From positions 287,059 through 351,058 of the forward strand of contig JAFEBP010000007.1 of assembly GCA_018242605.1 (NCBI GenBank): DNA of 64,000 bases, written 5' to 3'. A model generated the notes under the pieces. It saw nothing but the letters and a program-made list of their open reading frames with translations. It had not been told where the DNA came from and did no database searches. This DNA is from Planctomycetota bacterium (GTDB lineage Bacteria; Planctomycetota; Phycisphaerae; Phycisphaerales; UBA1924). A program made the translations under genes and the position numbers. Positions 9,133 through 18,833 of this stretch are shown here, piece by piece. Numbering within the stretch: the stretch's first letter is position 1; every line of letters begins with the position of its first letter.

Positions 9133-9649
9133 CGTCCGTGCTCCGCACCCCACGAAGCCTCCGAGCACACGCGGGTGTTCCACGCACCCACGATTCTTGA
9201 AGCGCTCGGGAGGGTCTACCGGATGAGTACGGTGCTGGGTTGCGGAGAGTTGCAGAATACCGAAGCGTCGAGCGTCGGGAACTGGGACTTTGGAAGGGGC
9301 TGGGCGGACCGGATCGGGGGGGCTGGATGGAGTTTTGGTCATCAGCATCGGGCAGGCACAGGCAGGTTATTCGGACCTTGAGGTGGAAAAGCGATTTTGG
9401 AGGCCGCCAACGGGGTTCGATGAGCACGGACCGGGTGAATGACGCGCGGAGGCATGCCAACTTCTGAATGGTGAGAGGTTCCAAGATCGGACGAAATCTC
9501 GGATTGCACGCCGCCACCGGATGGCGGAGCGACGCCCTCTGCGGCTTGTGCAATGCAACAGGCGGGACTGTCAGATTCGCGGTGAGAACGCGAACTGTCG
9601 CACAGACCTCGTCGTGCTCAACAACGGCAGGGCAAAGTGGAGAGCTTCC
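9133..9649. other. Divergent intergenic region, 517 bases
   Basis: This region lies between the sigma factor gene (minus) and a membrane protein gene (plus) and must hold both promoters. No convincing -35/-10 pair, hairpin or repeat was identified. Open frames here run in without start signals and look like chance. Confidence 0.5.
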
Positions 9650-10627
9650 ATGGAGATGACACAAGGGAATACGAATCGCAGATGGCTTCGGTGGGCCGCG
9701 GCGTCCGCTTTGGCCAGCGTCGCGATCCTGATCCCGATCGTCGCGACCCACCAACCGGATTTGAAGATGGAAGGGTGGCGGCTGGTTCTTGGGATTGCAA
9801 TTCTGCCGTGCGTGGTTGCGTCCCTGGTGTTCGCGATGTTGGCGAACCGAGGGTGCGGCGCGGGCGTGTCCGGACTGAACGCGTCGATGGCAGGGCTTGG
9901 CCTGGCGTACATCGAGAAGCCGGACTCCGAGACTGCCTGGCAACTCACCGACATGGCGTGGATCCGCGACGGAGGCGCCAGAATGGACGAAGCTGCTCGG
10001 CGTCTCAGACTGCCCTGGGTGGGCCACGGATCCCGGAACGGGGAGGAGATCGCGGTGTTCATGGTGACACGTGCGTGCGGGAGCGTGGTCGCCGTGCGAG
10101 ACGACTCGCGGCGGGGCCCGGTGGTGATTCTCCATCCGGGCCGCGCCTCACGCGTGAAAGGACAAGCATACTGGTGGCTGATCGCGGCGATCCTGTTGTG
10201 GGTGCTCGGGTCGGCCATCGAGCGCAACATGCACAGTCCGATGGTGGCGTGGGCTGGTCCGATGCTGGAATGGTGCGCGTTGATTGTCGGGATTCCGCAG
10301 GCGTGCATACTTGTGCTTCGCGGAATCGGACGCTTGCGAACCGCGACGACGGCGGACCACCAAGGTTCATCCATGTTTCACGGGGCGTACTCGGTATCAG
10401 ATGGGGATCGGGCGTCCGTCGACGCGATCTTCACACCAAGGGCGTGCGAGACGATCATGGCGCAGGCGGAGCACGCCTCGTGGTGGTCGATCGGAAATGG
10501 ATGGGTGTCGTGCGTCACGGCACGCGAACCGTACAGCAAGATCACCGGGATCACGATGTCGGCAAAGGAAATCGGGGCGATGATCGATGGGGTGATCGCG
10601 GTGAAGCGGGCGCTGGGGCGGGCGTAG
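9650..10627 (+). CDS. Polytopic membrane protein of unknown function
   Basis: The protein has 325 residues with GGAGAG five bases before the ATG; the frame is open further upstream but that part looks non-coding. It has two hydrophobic segments near the N-terminus (ASVAILIPIV and VLGIAILPCVVASLVFAML), a soluble stretch of about 90 residues, two more membrane segments (WLIAAILLWVLGSA and WCALIVGIPQACILVL), and a C-terminal soluble domain of about 85 residues. The N-RRW-LRW start suggests a cytoplasmic N-terminus. No family is recognised and the neighbours give no functional clue. Confidence 0.7.
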   Translation: MEMTQGNTNRRWLRWAAASALASVAILIPIVATHQPDLKMEGWRLVLGIAILPCVVASLVFAMLANRGCGAGVSGLNASMAGLGLAYIEKPDSETAWQLTDMAWIRDGGARMDEAARRLRLPWVGHGSRNGEEIAVFMVTRACGSVVAVRDDSRRGPVVILHPGRASRVKGQAYWWLIAAILLWVLGSAIERNMHSPMVAWAGPMLEWCALIVGIPQACILVLRGIGRLRTATTADHQGSSMFHGAYSVSDGDRASVDAIFTPRACETIMAQAEHASWWSIGNGWVSCVTAREPYSKITGITMSAKEIGAMIDGVIAVKRALGRA

Positions 10628-10755
10628 TCATAGGTCGGCGAAGGGGCCAGTCGGAGCCGAGGGGAACTCGGGCATCGCGCGCTCACGGCGGATTGGACAG
10701 CGTTGGATCCCGGTGTTGATCGGGGCGTGCGCCGGGCGTCGTTGTGGAACTTCCG

Positions 10756-10761
10756 TATACT
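10756..10761 (+). promoter_or_regulatory. -10 element of the tRNA-Arg gene
   Basis: TATACT lies nine bases before the first base of the tRNA, the right place for a start at or just before the mature 5' end. No good -35 element is visible. Confidence 0.4.
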
Positions 10762-10769
10762 TGGGCATT

Positions 10770-10843
10770 GCCCTCGTAGCTCAGTTGGATAGAGCAACGG
10801 ATTTCTAATCCGTCGGTCAGAGGTTCGAGTCCTCTCGGGGGCG
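10770..10843 (+). tRNA. tRNA-Arg (anticodon TCT)
   Basis: The sequence folds into a full cloverleaf: acceptor arms GCCCTCG and CGGGGGC (one G-U pair), D stem GCTC/GAGC, anticodon stem ACGGA/TCCGT with loop TTTCTAA, and T arm AGAGG-TTCGAGT-CCTCT. The discriminator base is G and the 3' CCA is not encoded. The anticodon TCT reads AGA arginine codons, which are rare in this high-GC genome. The convergent esterase gene ends nine bases away. Confidence 0.97.
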
Positions 10844-10851
10844 TTGGCGAG

Positions 10852-12378
10852 TCACTTGGCGGCGCCGATCGCGCCCATCATCTCCTGCATCGACGGGGAG
10901 TGCATCTGGTGGGGCATTCCGGGAACGATCGTCACCTTGGCGTCGCTGCCGAGTTTCGTGAGCGATTCGCTGAGCAGTTTCACCGCCCCTTCCAGGTAGA
11001 ACGTATCTCTTCCGCCGGCGATGATGTTGATCTTGCCCGCGAGTTTGGGGCCCAATGTGGCCCAGTTGCGTTCCAGAACGAGACGGATGTCGTACGCCTC
11101 CCACGCCTTGGCGACTTTGGGGTCGATCGCGCCGCTCGCACGGTCGAAGAGCGGCACGGGCTCGTTGTTGTCGCCCCGGGGGCTGAAGACGGCTTCGAAC
11201 GAATGGATCTGCCCACCGGGGCCCAGGGCGGTTTCCTGCGCGACGAAGGTGTCGTAGTAGATGCTGATGTCGTCACCGGTTCGGCCGCGGGCGAGGCCGC
11301 GGCGTTCACCCTTGCCGTCGCGGTACATGTTCTCGCCGGGCGCGTACAGGTCGATCTTCTGGAAGTCGCGGAAATCGACCGGGTCGGGGCAGAAGGACCA
11401 GCACCGGGCAAACTGATCGGGGTAGGTGATCTGCAACCAGAGGCTGCTCCACCCGCCGCTGGACATTCCCGAGACGAAGCGATTCGCGGATGATTGGGCG
11501 CCATGGAACTTCTGCTCGACGGCGGGGATGAGTTCCTGCGTGAGCATTGCTCCCCAGGGACCGTTGTTGGCGGAGTCGGCGAAGACGCTGTGACCTCGGT
11601 AGCAAGTGGGATCGGGGCAGACGATCATGACGTTTTCGCCGCCGGGAATGGTGGCGAGGGCCATACCCAGGTAGGCGATGGTGGTGTGATCGGAACCGAA
11701 GCCGCCGATGAACCAGAGTGTCGGGTAGGACGCCGCGGCGTCATCTTTCCAGTCTTTGGGCAGAAACACGCCCGCTTTGACGGTCACCGTTCGGCCCGCG
11801 AACTGCGAGAGCTTGGGGCTGACCATCTCGAAGTACCTGACTTGATCATTGTCCTTCGGGGACTTCTGGCCGACGACCTTTGTGAGGTGCAGTTCTGTGG
11901 GGCCCGTACCGCCCGGCGCGAAGTCGATTTCCACGGCTTCGGAGTAGAGGTCACCCGCGCCCATGCCGGGCTTGGGGCTGTCGGGATTGACACGCGCGAC
12001 GGCCTGCACTCGGCAGTTGCCGGAAGGAATCTCGGCGGGCTGCTTGGGGAAGGCGAGGAGGTGCGGCGTCGCGGCGGAGATATCCACGTGGCCGCCGGGT
12101 TCAATGCCGGTGACATCGAGGGACAGAACCTGGCCGGGATTGAACCAATCCTGCATGCCGCGACGGGGTTCGCCGCTGGGACGACTGCTGAACGCAACAT
12201 ACACGCGGCCGGAGTACGGCCTGGAGATCTTGTCGGCGTCGAAGACGATTCGGAAGGAGTCGCTCTTGGGACCCTGCGTCTTTGCGCCCGGAGTGGAGGG
12301 CGCGGCGGCCGGAGGCGCCTCCTGGGCGAACGTCGGTGCGGCGATCAGGAGGAGCGCGATGAGTATGCGGTGCAGCAT
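10852..12378 (-). CDS. Secreted alpha/beta-hydrolase (esterase-like)
   Basis: This is a putative exported esterase of 508 residues with a signal peptide (MLHRILIALLLIAAPTFA). The first half is a beta-rich N-terminal domain of unknown role. The second half is a putative esterase D-type alpha/beta-hydrolase: oxyanion region YPTLWFIGGFGSD, nucleophile elbow GMSSG at 304-308 (Ser306), a likely acid in GGRDTFYLEG and the catalytic His in GMPHQMH near the C-terminus. Enzymes with this fold hydrolyse acyl esters, feruloyl esters or siderophore esters; the substrate cannot be read from the sequence. It stands alone, convergent with the tRNA. Confidence 0.8.
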   Translation of the reverse strand: MLHRILIALLLIAAPTFAQEAPPAAAPSTPGAKTQGPKSDSFRIVFDADKISRPYSGRVYVAFSSRPSGEPRRGMQDWFNPGQVLSLDVTGIEPGGHVDISAATPHLLAFPKQPAEIPSGNCRVQAVARVNPDSPKPGMGAGDLYSEAVEIDFAPGGTGPTELHLTKVVGQKSPKDNDQVRYFEMVSPKLSQFAGRTVTVKAGVFLPKDWKDDAAASYPTLWFIGGFGSDHTTIAYLGMALATIPGGENVMIVCPDPTCYRGHSVFADSANNGPWGAMLTQELIPAVEQKFHGAQSSANRFVSGMSSGGWSSLWLQITYPDQFARCWSFCPDPVDFRDFQKIDLYAPGENMYRDGKGERRGLARGRTGDDISIYYDTFVAQETALGPGGQIHSFEAVFSPRGDNNEPVPLFDRASGAIDPKVAKAWEAYDIRLVLERNWATLGPKLAGKINIIAGGRDTFYLEGAVKLLSESLTKLGSDAKVTIVPGMPHQMHSPSMQEMMGAIGAAK

Positions 12379-12577
12379 GAGTTGGGCGGAGAGTACGCCC
12401 GGTTCGCGTTTTGCGAGGTGCGAGGACTTGACCAGTCCCGAGGCGGGCGGGACCGCCCGGACCTATGCTTGAGAGTCCAGGTCTACCACGCTCAACCGAA
12501 AGCCCAGAGTTACAACACAATCCTCAACTTCGCCGATTCACTCGGAACTTACTGCTCCGACAGCGCGGACGGAGCGC

Positions 12578-13495
12578 TTGCCCCTGCCCGCCGCGGTGAC
12601 CGGGCTACGGGTCCGGTGGAGTTACTCGGTCAGCATCGTGCTCATGCATCTGCTCGCAATGCTCGCGTTCATGCCGTGGCTGTTCACGTGGACGGGGCTG
12701 GTGATGTGCGTGCTGGGCCTGTACGTGTTCGGCACGCTGGGCGTGAACCTGGGGTTTCACAGGCTTCTGACGCACCGGAGTTTCAAGTGTCCACGGTGGG
12801 TGGAGCACTTCGCGGCAATCCTGGGCGTGTGCTGCCTGCAGGAAGGCCCCGCCAGATGGGTCGCGATTCACCGAAAGCACCACCAGCAATCTGACGAGCG
12901 TCCCGACCCGCACAGCCCGCTGGTGGCGTTCATCTGGGGGCACTGCGGCTGGCTGATGCTCGAGAACCGCGAGACTGACAACTTTCACTTGCTGCAGCGT
13001 TACTCGCGTGACTTGGTGTCGCAGCCGTTCTATCTCGCTCTCGAACGGCGACTGCGGTGGTTCTGGGTGTACGTCGCGCACGCGGTGCTGATCGCGGCGG
13101 TGGCGCTGGCCGCGGGCTATCTGCTGGAAGGGACATGGCCCGCGGCGTGGCGGTTTGCCGCGAGCATCGTCGTGTGGGGCGTCATCGTCCGGACGGTGCT
13201 GGTGTGGCACATCACCTGGAGCGTGAACTCCCTCAGCCATATGTGGGGCTATCAAACGTTCAAGGAAACGGGCGAGAACAGCCGGAACAACTGGTTCGTC
13301 GCGCTCATCTCCAACGGTGAGGGGTGGCACAACAACCATCACGGCGATCAGTGCTCCGCGGCGCACGGGCACCGGTGGTGGGAGTTGGACGTGACCTACC
13401 TGACGATCCGGGCTCTGGGGGCGGTGGGACTTGCCACGGCGATCGTGCGTCCCGATCGGAACCAGCCTCACGCACACGGCGCTGCGGCGAAGTAG
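12578..13495 (+). CDS. Fatty acid desaturase, delta-9 type
   Basis: This is an integral membrane di-iron enzyme introducing a double bond into acyl chains, which would adjust membrane fluidity. The 305-residue protein has all three His boxes: HRLLTH at 61-66, HRKHH at 98-102 and HNNHH at 251-255, plus an extra His in NSLSHMWGY. Two pairs of membrane segments flank the boxes. This pattern matches acyl-CoA/acyl-lipid delta-9 desaturases (OLE1/Des family). A TTG start is assigned because GGACGGAG precedes it and no ATG lies before the first membrane helix; GTG at 12596 is an alternative. No redox partner gene is adjacent. Confidence 0.9.
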   Translation: MPLPAAVTGLRVRWSYSVSIVLMHLLAMLAFMPWLFTWTGLVMCVLGLYVFGTLGVNLGFHRLLTHRSFKCPRWVEHFAAILGVCCLQEGPARWVAIHRKHHQQSDERPDPHSPLVAFIWGHCGWLMLENRETDNFHLLQRYSRDLVSQPFYLALERRLRWFWVYVAHAVLIAAVALAAGYLLEGTWPAAWRFAASIVVWGVIVRTVLVWHITWSVNSLSHMWGYQTFKETGENSRNNWFVALISNGEGWHNNHHGDQCSAAHGHRWWELDVTYLTIRALGAVGLATAIVRPDRNQPHAHGAAAK

Positions 13496-13714
13496 AGCAT
13501 TCCACCGTCTTCGCCCACATCCAGCGACTGAACCGGCCGGGCCGAACCGCTGCGACCAGGGTCTTGAAGCAACAGCAACCAGATTCCGCCTGACGTGCTT
13601 CGGTGTACAGTGGCTCCGTTGCGGGTCGTCTCGGGATGCTCAATCTCGTCCCGGTGGCCCGTGGGACTGGCGGCAGGTGCCGAAGGCTCGACGACAAGGA
13701 TGGAGGGAATACCA

Positions 13715-15406
13715 ATGCCTCAGGATCGGGTGTTCAGTTCTCTCGCGGAACTCAAAGCGCACTTGGCGGCCCTCCCCCCGCCAAAGCCGGGGCTGCGGCG
13801 AGTGTTCCGCGGGCAAACACACGACTTTGGCAAGATGATCCCCAGCGGCATCCGCCGTCGCACAAGAGAGTACTGGAGCTTGTGGCATCGGCACGCGATG
13901 CTGGTGTCGAAGTTCGAGCCCGACGTGCAAGCGGCGGCGGCAAGGTTGGAGCCCTCGACGCTGGACATGCTGGCGTACTGGGTTCACGCGATCGCGCAGC
14001 ACTACGGCGGGGACTCGAGCTACCTGGACGTCACGCACGACATCGAATCGGCGCTCTGGTTTGCTCTGCACGAGATGAAACCGGTGCCGGTCAAGATCGG
14101 CATGGGGACGGGCGACACGCCTGACCCGGCTCACGATGTGATGATCGAGTTGGGGTTCTGGAAGTACGAACCGTGGACGAAGGAGCCCGCGTGGCTGTAT
14201 GTGTTCGATGTGCCTGTATGGACCCAGGGAAGTTCGCTCGATCACGGCGTGCTGATAGACATTGCCGAGCATGCGCCCGCGTTGATCACAGCCTCAACGC
14301 GGATGGCGGCGCAGCGGGCGTGCCTGCTGCACGCTTCCAGCGCTGACGGGAACCTCGCGGAGCTCTACGCGTGCCCACCGCTGCGGGTGGCGTGGCCGAT
14401 GACGGGCGCTACCCGGCTCAACTCGACGACGAGCGACATTTTTCCGCCGCCCGCGCGAGACCCATGGTACAGGATCTTCTGCAATCTTCCGTTGGGACCA
14501 ACCGTGTCGGCCGGTGGCGAAGTGCGGCTGGATCGTCCGCTGCCCGTGGCGCAGTACGTGCCGAGCAATCAGGCGGAGGTGAACGATGTGCTGGGAAGGA
14601 TCTCGCTGACGTCGCCGACACTGGCACGCAACGCGATGCTGGAGGCGATGCGTGATGGGCAGGCTCCCCAACGGACGGTGGAGCAGCTTGAAAACGCGCC
14701 CGTGATCCTGCTGGAAGCCGCGCTGATGGCGCTGCTCCCGTCCACACACGGGAATCGGTGGAATCTGCCGCTGCTCCTGGATGCGTTGCCGGAACGTGTG
14801 AGCGTGACGGATTTCAAGGGAGCCTCGCTGGGAGAGATCCCGACCAACAATCTGTTCTTCGAGTTCTCCGCGATGGAGGCCAGGGCCGTCGAGAGCGCCC
14901 GGGGGGCGGCACCGCCCGAGTATCCGCGAGGGTTGTGGCTGATCCGCAAAGAAGGCAGAATCGGGGCGGCGTTATACATGCACCGCGAGAACGGTGGCGG
15001 ATATGCGCTGCCGCCGCTAGCCGTCGGCATCACCCCCGGCGGCGACATGGAACTGCGTGCCGGCGACACTGTGCTGCCGCCGGCCATGACGCACGGGCTG
15101 ATGGGCCCGATCTGTGTCGCGTTGTTCGCGCTCTCGTGGTTGCGTGACGGCGAGAAGATGCTGCCGTTTGCGGCGGCTACGTTCGATGCCGAGTTGCCGA
15201 CCGGGACGCATCTGAGCGGCTACGACGGGTTGGCCGTAACACTCAAGCGTGTGAACACGCCGATCGAGGGCGTCACGGTGCATGTGCTGCGTCAGGGCAA
15301 CGAGGTGTTCTGCGGACCGGCGATGTCCAAGCATCAGTTTGCGACGCCGGCCGATCGGCCATACGGTCGGTTCACTTTGGACGAGCTGCGCCGGTACGGA
15401 AAATAG
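13715..15406 (+). CDS. FRG-domain protein
   Basis: The 563-residue protein carries an FRG domain in its N-terminal quarter: the name-giving FRGQ at 31-34 followed by MIPSGIRR, then AQHYGG (94-99), YLDVTHDIESALWFAL, the usual signature of the family. The remaining 400 residues, including a conserved-looking FFEFSAMEARAVESARG segment and a likely beta-rich C-terminus, match nothing I recognise. FRG domains are of unknown biochemical function and occur in bacterial accessory genes. GGAGGG precedes the ATG at 13715; an ATG at 13700 in the same frame would destroy that site. There are no signal peptide or membrane segments, so it is cytoplasmic. It has no operon partner. Confidence 0.8.
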   Translation: MPQDRVFSSLAELKAHLAALPPPKPGLRRVFRGQTHDFGKMIPSGIRRRTREYWSLWHRHAMLVSKFEPDVQAAAARLEPSTLDMLAYWVHAIAQHYGGDSSYLDVTHDIESALWFALHEMKPVPVKIGMGTGDTPDPAHDVMIELGFWKYEPWTKEPAWLYVFDVPVWTQGSSLDHGVLIDIAEHAPALITASTRMAAQRACLLHASSADGNLAELYACPPLRVAWPMTGATRLNSTTSDIFPPPARDPWYRIFCNLPLGPTVSAGGEVRLDRPLPVAQYVPSNQAEVNDVLGRISLTSPTLARNAMLEAMRDGQAPQRTVEQLENAPVILLEAALMALLPSTHGNRWNLPLLLDALPERVSVTDFKGASLGEIPTNNLFFEFSAMEARAVESARGAAPPEYPRGLWLIRKEGRIGAALYMHRENGGGYALPPLAVGITPGGDMELRAGDTVLPPAMTHGLMGPICVALFALSWLRDGEKMLPFAAATFDAELPTGTHLSGYDGLAVTLKRVNTPIEGVTVHVLRQGNEVFCGPAMSKHQFATPADRPYGRFTLDELRRYGK

Positions 15407-15456
15407 GTGTGCACACGAAGAACCGCGTGAGCGATCACGACCAGCGTGTTTCTGGG

Positions 15457-17070
15457 CTATTTATGGTCTTTGGTCGCGACCATGGTGTACTCGTTCATCA
15501 CGGCGCCGTTGGCCTCGTCGCCGGCGCGGCGTGATGTTGGAGCGTCCTGCGCGGCGGACCTGATGAACGAAACCCTGGCCTGATCCGCGGAGACGCTGAC
15601 GCGGAGATGACCGGGGCTGCCGAGGATCGTTCCGGACTTGTATCCGTATTCTTCGGCGCTGCGGGTGCCGCCTCGGACATTGCCGGGCTGCGGGACGCAC
15701 TGGTACACGATTCCGTCCAGTTGGGCGTGTACGAACAGATGATCGTGCCCGTGGAACACCGCGGAAACACCCCGTTTCACCAGCATCTGATGGATCGGCA
15801 TGGGCCAACCGGGGCGATGATCGGCGAAGCCGTCGGATCCGTCGGCGTTCTTTCCGCCCCACTCGAAATAGGGAGCGGACTCAACGCCGCCCCGAGATGA
15901 CTTGCCGCGACCGCCGACGAGATGATGGATGAAGGCGAACTTGAACGGCGCCTTGGACGCGGCGAGCGTGGAGTCCAACCAGTCGTACTGCTCGCGGCCG
16001 AGCGTGAGTGTCCAACTCTGATCGGTCAGCATTGTCTCCGCCTCCGCTCCCCCACCACCCCCACCACCCCCAACGCCCCCAACGCCCCCAACGCCCCGCA
16101 TTCGCGAGCGTGTGGACGAGAACGGGTCAAGCACGGCGATCAGTGCATCGCCCCACTCGAACGCGTAGTAGTTGGCGCCGGTGGCATCCGGTCCGTTGCT
16201 GCGTGATGTGCGGCCGCTGTACATGCCCCTCGCTTCGATGGCGGGCGGAGGGAAGTAGCGAGTTCTCTGCGTGAACGACCAACCCGCCATTTGATCGGGA
16301 CCGAATCCGGCGTGGCCGAACTCGCCGTCGTGGTTTCCAAGCACCATGAACAGCGGTGCGGAGTGGCAGAGCTGGCCGAAGTAATAGCGCTGGGCGACGT
16401 ACTGCGGAATCGCGTCATGAAAATCCCGGCGTTTGTCGGTCATGAACGTGTCGCCGAGGTCGATGTGGAAATCCGGCTTGTCCGCGAGGGCGTTGGCCAG
16501 TGCACGTTGATAGACGGCGGGGGTCATGTTGGGGTCCAGGTGGGAATCGGCCTGGACGGTAAAGGCGAATGAACCGCCGCGGGCGCGGCGCGTGCGGAAT
16601 GTGTACTCGGGGCTTGCATCAAACTGGCCGGCGGGGGGCGTGGCGTGCGATCGATGTCTCCAGGTGTAGCGATAGGCCGTGTCAGGGCGGAGGTTGTTCA
16701 GCACGAACAGAGCGGGTTCACCGGCTCGCAGATTCTGGTGCGGCGTGGATCGGGAGGGACCATCCGAAGCCTCGCCGAACTCAATAAACCCCTCGGAATC
16801 GACGGAAGCGATGATGCTCGCGGTGATTGACGTTTCAGTCGGATTCACCAGCACAACATCGAAGGGATGAGCCGGGACTTCGGTCTGGAACGTGGACATC
16901 TGCGCGAGCATGCCGCGGCCGCCCTTGCCGGGTTCGGGCTGCTGTTGTCCCCCGCGACGGCCGCCGGTGCCCGGCTGCTCCGTGAGGCCCAGGAGCGGCG
17001 CGGCACAGAGCAAGACCGCGACGGAAGTGGCGAACATCGGGAGATTGAACCGAAAGCAGGAGACTGGCAT
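15457..17070 (-). CDS. Secreted metallophosphoesterase, purple acid phosphatase-like
   Basis: This exported phosphoesterase of 537 residues has a signal peptide (MPVSCFRFNLPMFATSVAVLLCAAPLL). A fibronectin-like N-terminal domain (FDVVLVNPTETSITASI...LRPDTAYRYTWRHR) precedes a calcineurin-type catalytic domain with all metal ligand blocks: QADSHLD, DLGDTF, LGNHDGE, FIHH and HGHDH. This order resembles purple acid phosphatases and related PhoD-like enzymes. A Gly/Val repeat (about residues 330-346) interrupts the catalytic domain and corresponds to a DNA simple repeat. The gene follows the sulfatase on the same strand with a gap of about 60 bases, so they are likely cotranscribed. The start at 17070 is preferred over 17103 on signal peptide grounds. 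Confidence 0.88.
   Translation of the reverse strand: MPVSCFRFNLPMFATSVAVLLCAAPLLGLTEQPGTGGRRGGQQQPEPGKGGRGMLAQMSTFQTEVPAHPFDVVLVNPTETSITASIIASVDSEGFIEFGEASDGPSRSTPHQNLRAGEPALFVLNNLRPDTAYRYTWRHRSHATPPAGQFDASPEYTFRTRRARGGSFAFTVQADSHLDPNMTPAVYQRALANALADKPDFHIDLGDTFMTDKRRDFHDAIPQYVAQRYYFGQLCHSAPLFMVLGNHDGEFGHAGFGPDQMAGWSFTQRTRYFPPPAIEARGMYSGRTSRSNGPDATGANYYAFEWGDALIAVLDPFSSTRSRMRGVGGVGGVGGGGGGGGAEAETMLTDQSWTLTLGREQYDWLDSTLAASKAPFKFAFIHHLVGGRGKSSRGGVESAPYFEWGGKNADGSDGFADHRPGWPMPIHQMLVKRGVSAVFHGHDHLFVHAQLDGIVYQCVPQPGNVRGGTRSAEEYGYKSGTILGSPGHLRVSVSADQARVSFIRSAAQDAPTSRRAGDEANGAVMNEYTMVATKDHK
16049..16097. repeat. Simple repeat inside metallophosphoesterase gene
   Basis: Short units of the form CCACCCC, changing to AACGCCCCC, are repeated in tandem. 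On the coding strand they encode a Gly/Val run. Such tracts are prone to slippage; unit losses that are not multiples of three would break the frame. Confidence 0.7.
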
Positions 17071-17130
17071 GGGTAGAGATTTCCGCAGTACGTTTGGACA
17101 CATGGGATCATCTGGATGGAGATGGCATCA

Positions 17131-18705
17131 TCAACCGCCTTTGCCGCTTTTTTTCTTGGCTGGTGTCGCCGCGGGCGTCGCGTCGTTCTTGAACTCGGGA
17201 TTCGGAGTGGCGCGCTGGGCGTGCACGGCGACGAGGTAGGCGTCGAGCCTGGACTCAAGGTCATTGACCTTGTCGGGCATCGCCGCGGCGAGATCGTTCT
17301 GTTCCTGCAAATCCTTGGACATGTCGAAGAGCATCCGTTTGCCGGACTCGTCAACGCGGAGGAGTTTGTACTGGCCGAGGTAGATCGAAGACGCGGGGCC
17401 GCCGTTGTTCAGGTCGTAGTGCGGGAAGTGGATGACGATTTCTTCGCGAGGGCGCGATACGCGGGCCGCTGCGCCGCCACTCTTGAAGATGGGTACGAGG
17501 CTCCCGCCTTCGATCACGTTCTTGTCGTCCTTGTGGCGCGGGTCGACGGCGATCGGCGTGCCCGCGAGGTCGGCGAGCGTGGGGAGCAGGTCCATGCCGG
17601 TGGCCCGCTCGTGGCTGAAGGTGCCGGGCTTGATGCCCGGACCTCGCACGATGAACGGGATGCGCACGCCGCCCTCCTGCACGCTGCCCTTGCCGCGGCT
17701 GAGCGGAGCGTTGGCATCGCCACCACGGCCCCCCCCACCACCACCGCCGGGGGTTCCATGATCAGTGCTGAAGATGACGTACGTGCGATCGGCGATACCC
17801 AGCTCGGCGACGCGGTTCATGATGCGGCCGATGGCGTTGTCCATGTCGCGCATACCCGCGGCGAAAGCGAGTGCTTTGGCTTTGAGTTCGGGCTGGAGCC
17901 TTCGCACCTCGGCGAGCGATTCGGGCGTGACTTCCTCTTCAGTCCCGGCTCCGTAATGGGAGAGTTGGAGGAAGAAGGGCTTGCCGGCCTTGACCTGGGT
18001 CTCGATAAACGCCAACCCTTTGTCGGTGATCGCTTTCGACTCGCCGGAGTTTGGGGTCGCGTTGCGACCGGGGCCGACGTTTGTGTTGGGACCATCGGTC
18101 TCGTCGAAACCGTGCTTGGATGGGCTTGCGCGCCCAACGTGCCACTTGCCGAAGTGTGCGGTCGCGTAGCCCGCGGAGCGCAGCACATCACCGGTGGTCT
18201 TGACTTCGGCGGGGAGTTCCATGTCGGTCTGGGGGGCCAGCAGGCGGTACGTGGATGCGGAAGCATCGTCGGCGGGAGCACCGCCGGCGTCCCTTTGGGC
18301 CTGTTTGCCACCGCCGCGGGGCCCGTCACGCTGAACGCCCTTGTCGTTCACGTACGTCATGTGGAGTTTGGCCGGGCTGATGCCGGTGCAGAAGCTCGCG
18401 CGGGATGGTGTACACCGCGGGCACGTCGCGTAGAAGTCGCTGAGACGCATGCCTTCCGAGGCGAGTTTCTCCAGACTCGGAGTGAGACCCGCGGCTTGGC
18501 GTGAGTTCGGCACGCGGTCGTCCATCTGCACCGAAGTACTGGACCAGCCGTGGCCCTCGCCGAGAATAAAGATGAAGTTCGGCTTGACCTTTGGTTCAGC
18601 GTCCTCCGCGTGCGTGACGGGCGCATTGGGGGACGTTGCCGCCGAAGCGAAGTGCGAGAGCCCTACCGCAATAGTCAGAAGCAACGTGATGAGACGATTC
18701 GGCAT
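17131..18705 (-). CDS. Arylsulfatase-family enzyme (formylglycine sulfatase)
   Basis: This is an exported sulfatase of 524 residues, probably acting on sulfated polysaccharides, a common planctomycete trait. It has a signal peptide (MPNRLITLLLTIAVGLSHFASA), the formylglycine motif CTPSR, the following SxxTG-like FCTGISP, a GKWHVG motif and a TDHGTPGG metal/substrate block. One oddity: the usual N-terminal Asp-Asp calcium ligands (ILxxDDxG) are replaced by ILGEGHGW. A Gly-rich loop (GGGGGGGRGG) follows TDHGTP. The gene lies directly upstream of the metallophosphoesterase on the same strand, so desulfation and dephosphorylation of extracellular substrates may be coexpressed. An anaerobic or FGE-type maturase is not in the window. 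Confidence 0.9.
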   Translation of the reverse strand: MPNRLITLLLTIAVGLSHFASAATSPNAPVTHAEDAEPKVKPNFIFILGEGHGWSSTSVQMDDRVPNSRQAAGLTPSLEKLASEGMRLSDFYATCPRCTPSRASFCTGISPAKLHMTYVNDKGVQRDGPRGGGKQAQRDAGGAPADDASASTYRLLAPQTDMELPAEVKTTGDVLRSAGYATAHFGKWHVGRASPSKHGFDETDGPNTNVGPGRNATPNSGESKAITDKGLAFIETQVKAGKPFFLQLSHYGAGTEEEVTPESLAEVRRLQPELKAKALAFAAGMRDMDNAIGRIMNRVAELGIADRTYVIFSTDHGTPGGGGGGGRGGDANAPLSRGKGSVQEGGVRIPFIVRGPGIKPGTFSHERATGMDLLPTLADLAGTPIAVDPRHKDDKNVIEGGSLVPIFKSGGAAARVSRPREEIVIHFPHYDLNNGGPASSIYLGQYKLLRVDESGKRMLFDMSKDLQEQNDLAAAMPDKVNDLESRLDAYLVAVHAQRATPNPEFKNDATPAATPAKKKSGKGG

Positions 18706-18833
18706 GGTGTTATTCCGCCCGGGCGCGGTGTGCAATATGAACAGACGGCTTTGGGGTACCTACAGCGAACGTCGGACGAACGCTTTTATTGCAGTGAATG
18801 AAGGCCGGGGCCCCTGAGAGGCCCGGGAGTTGT

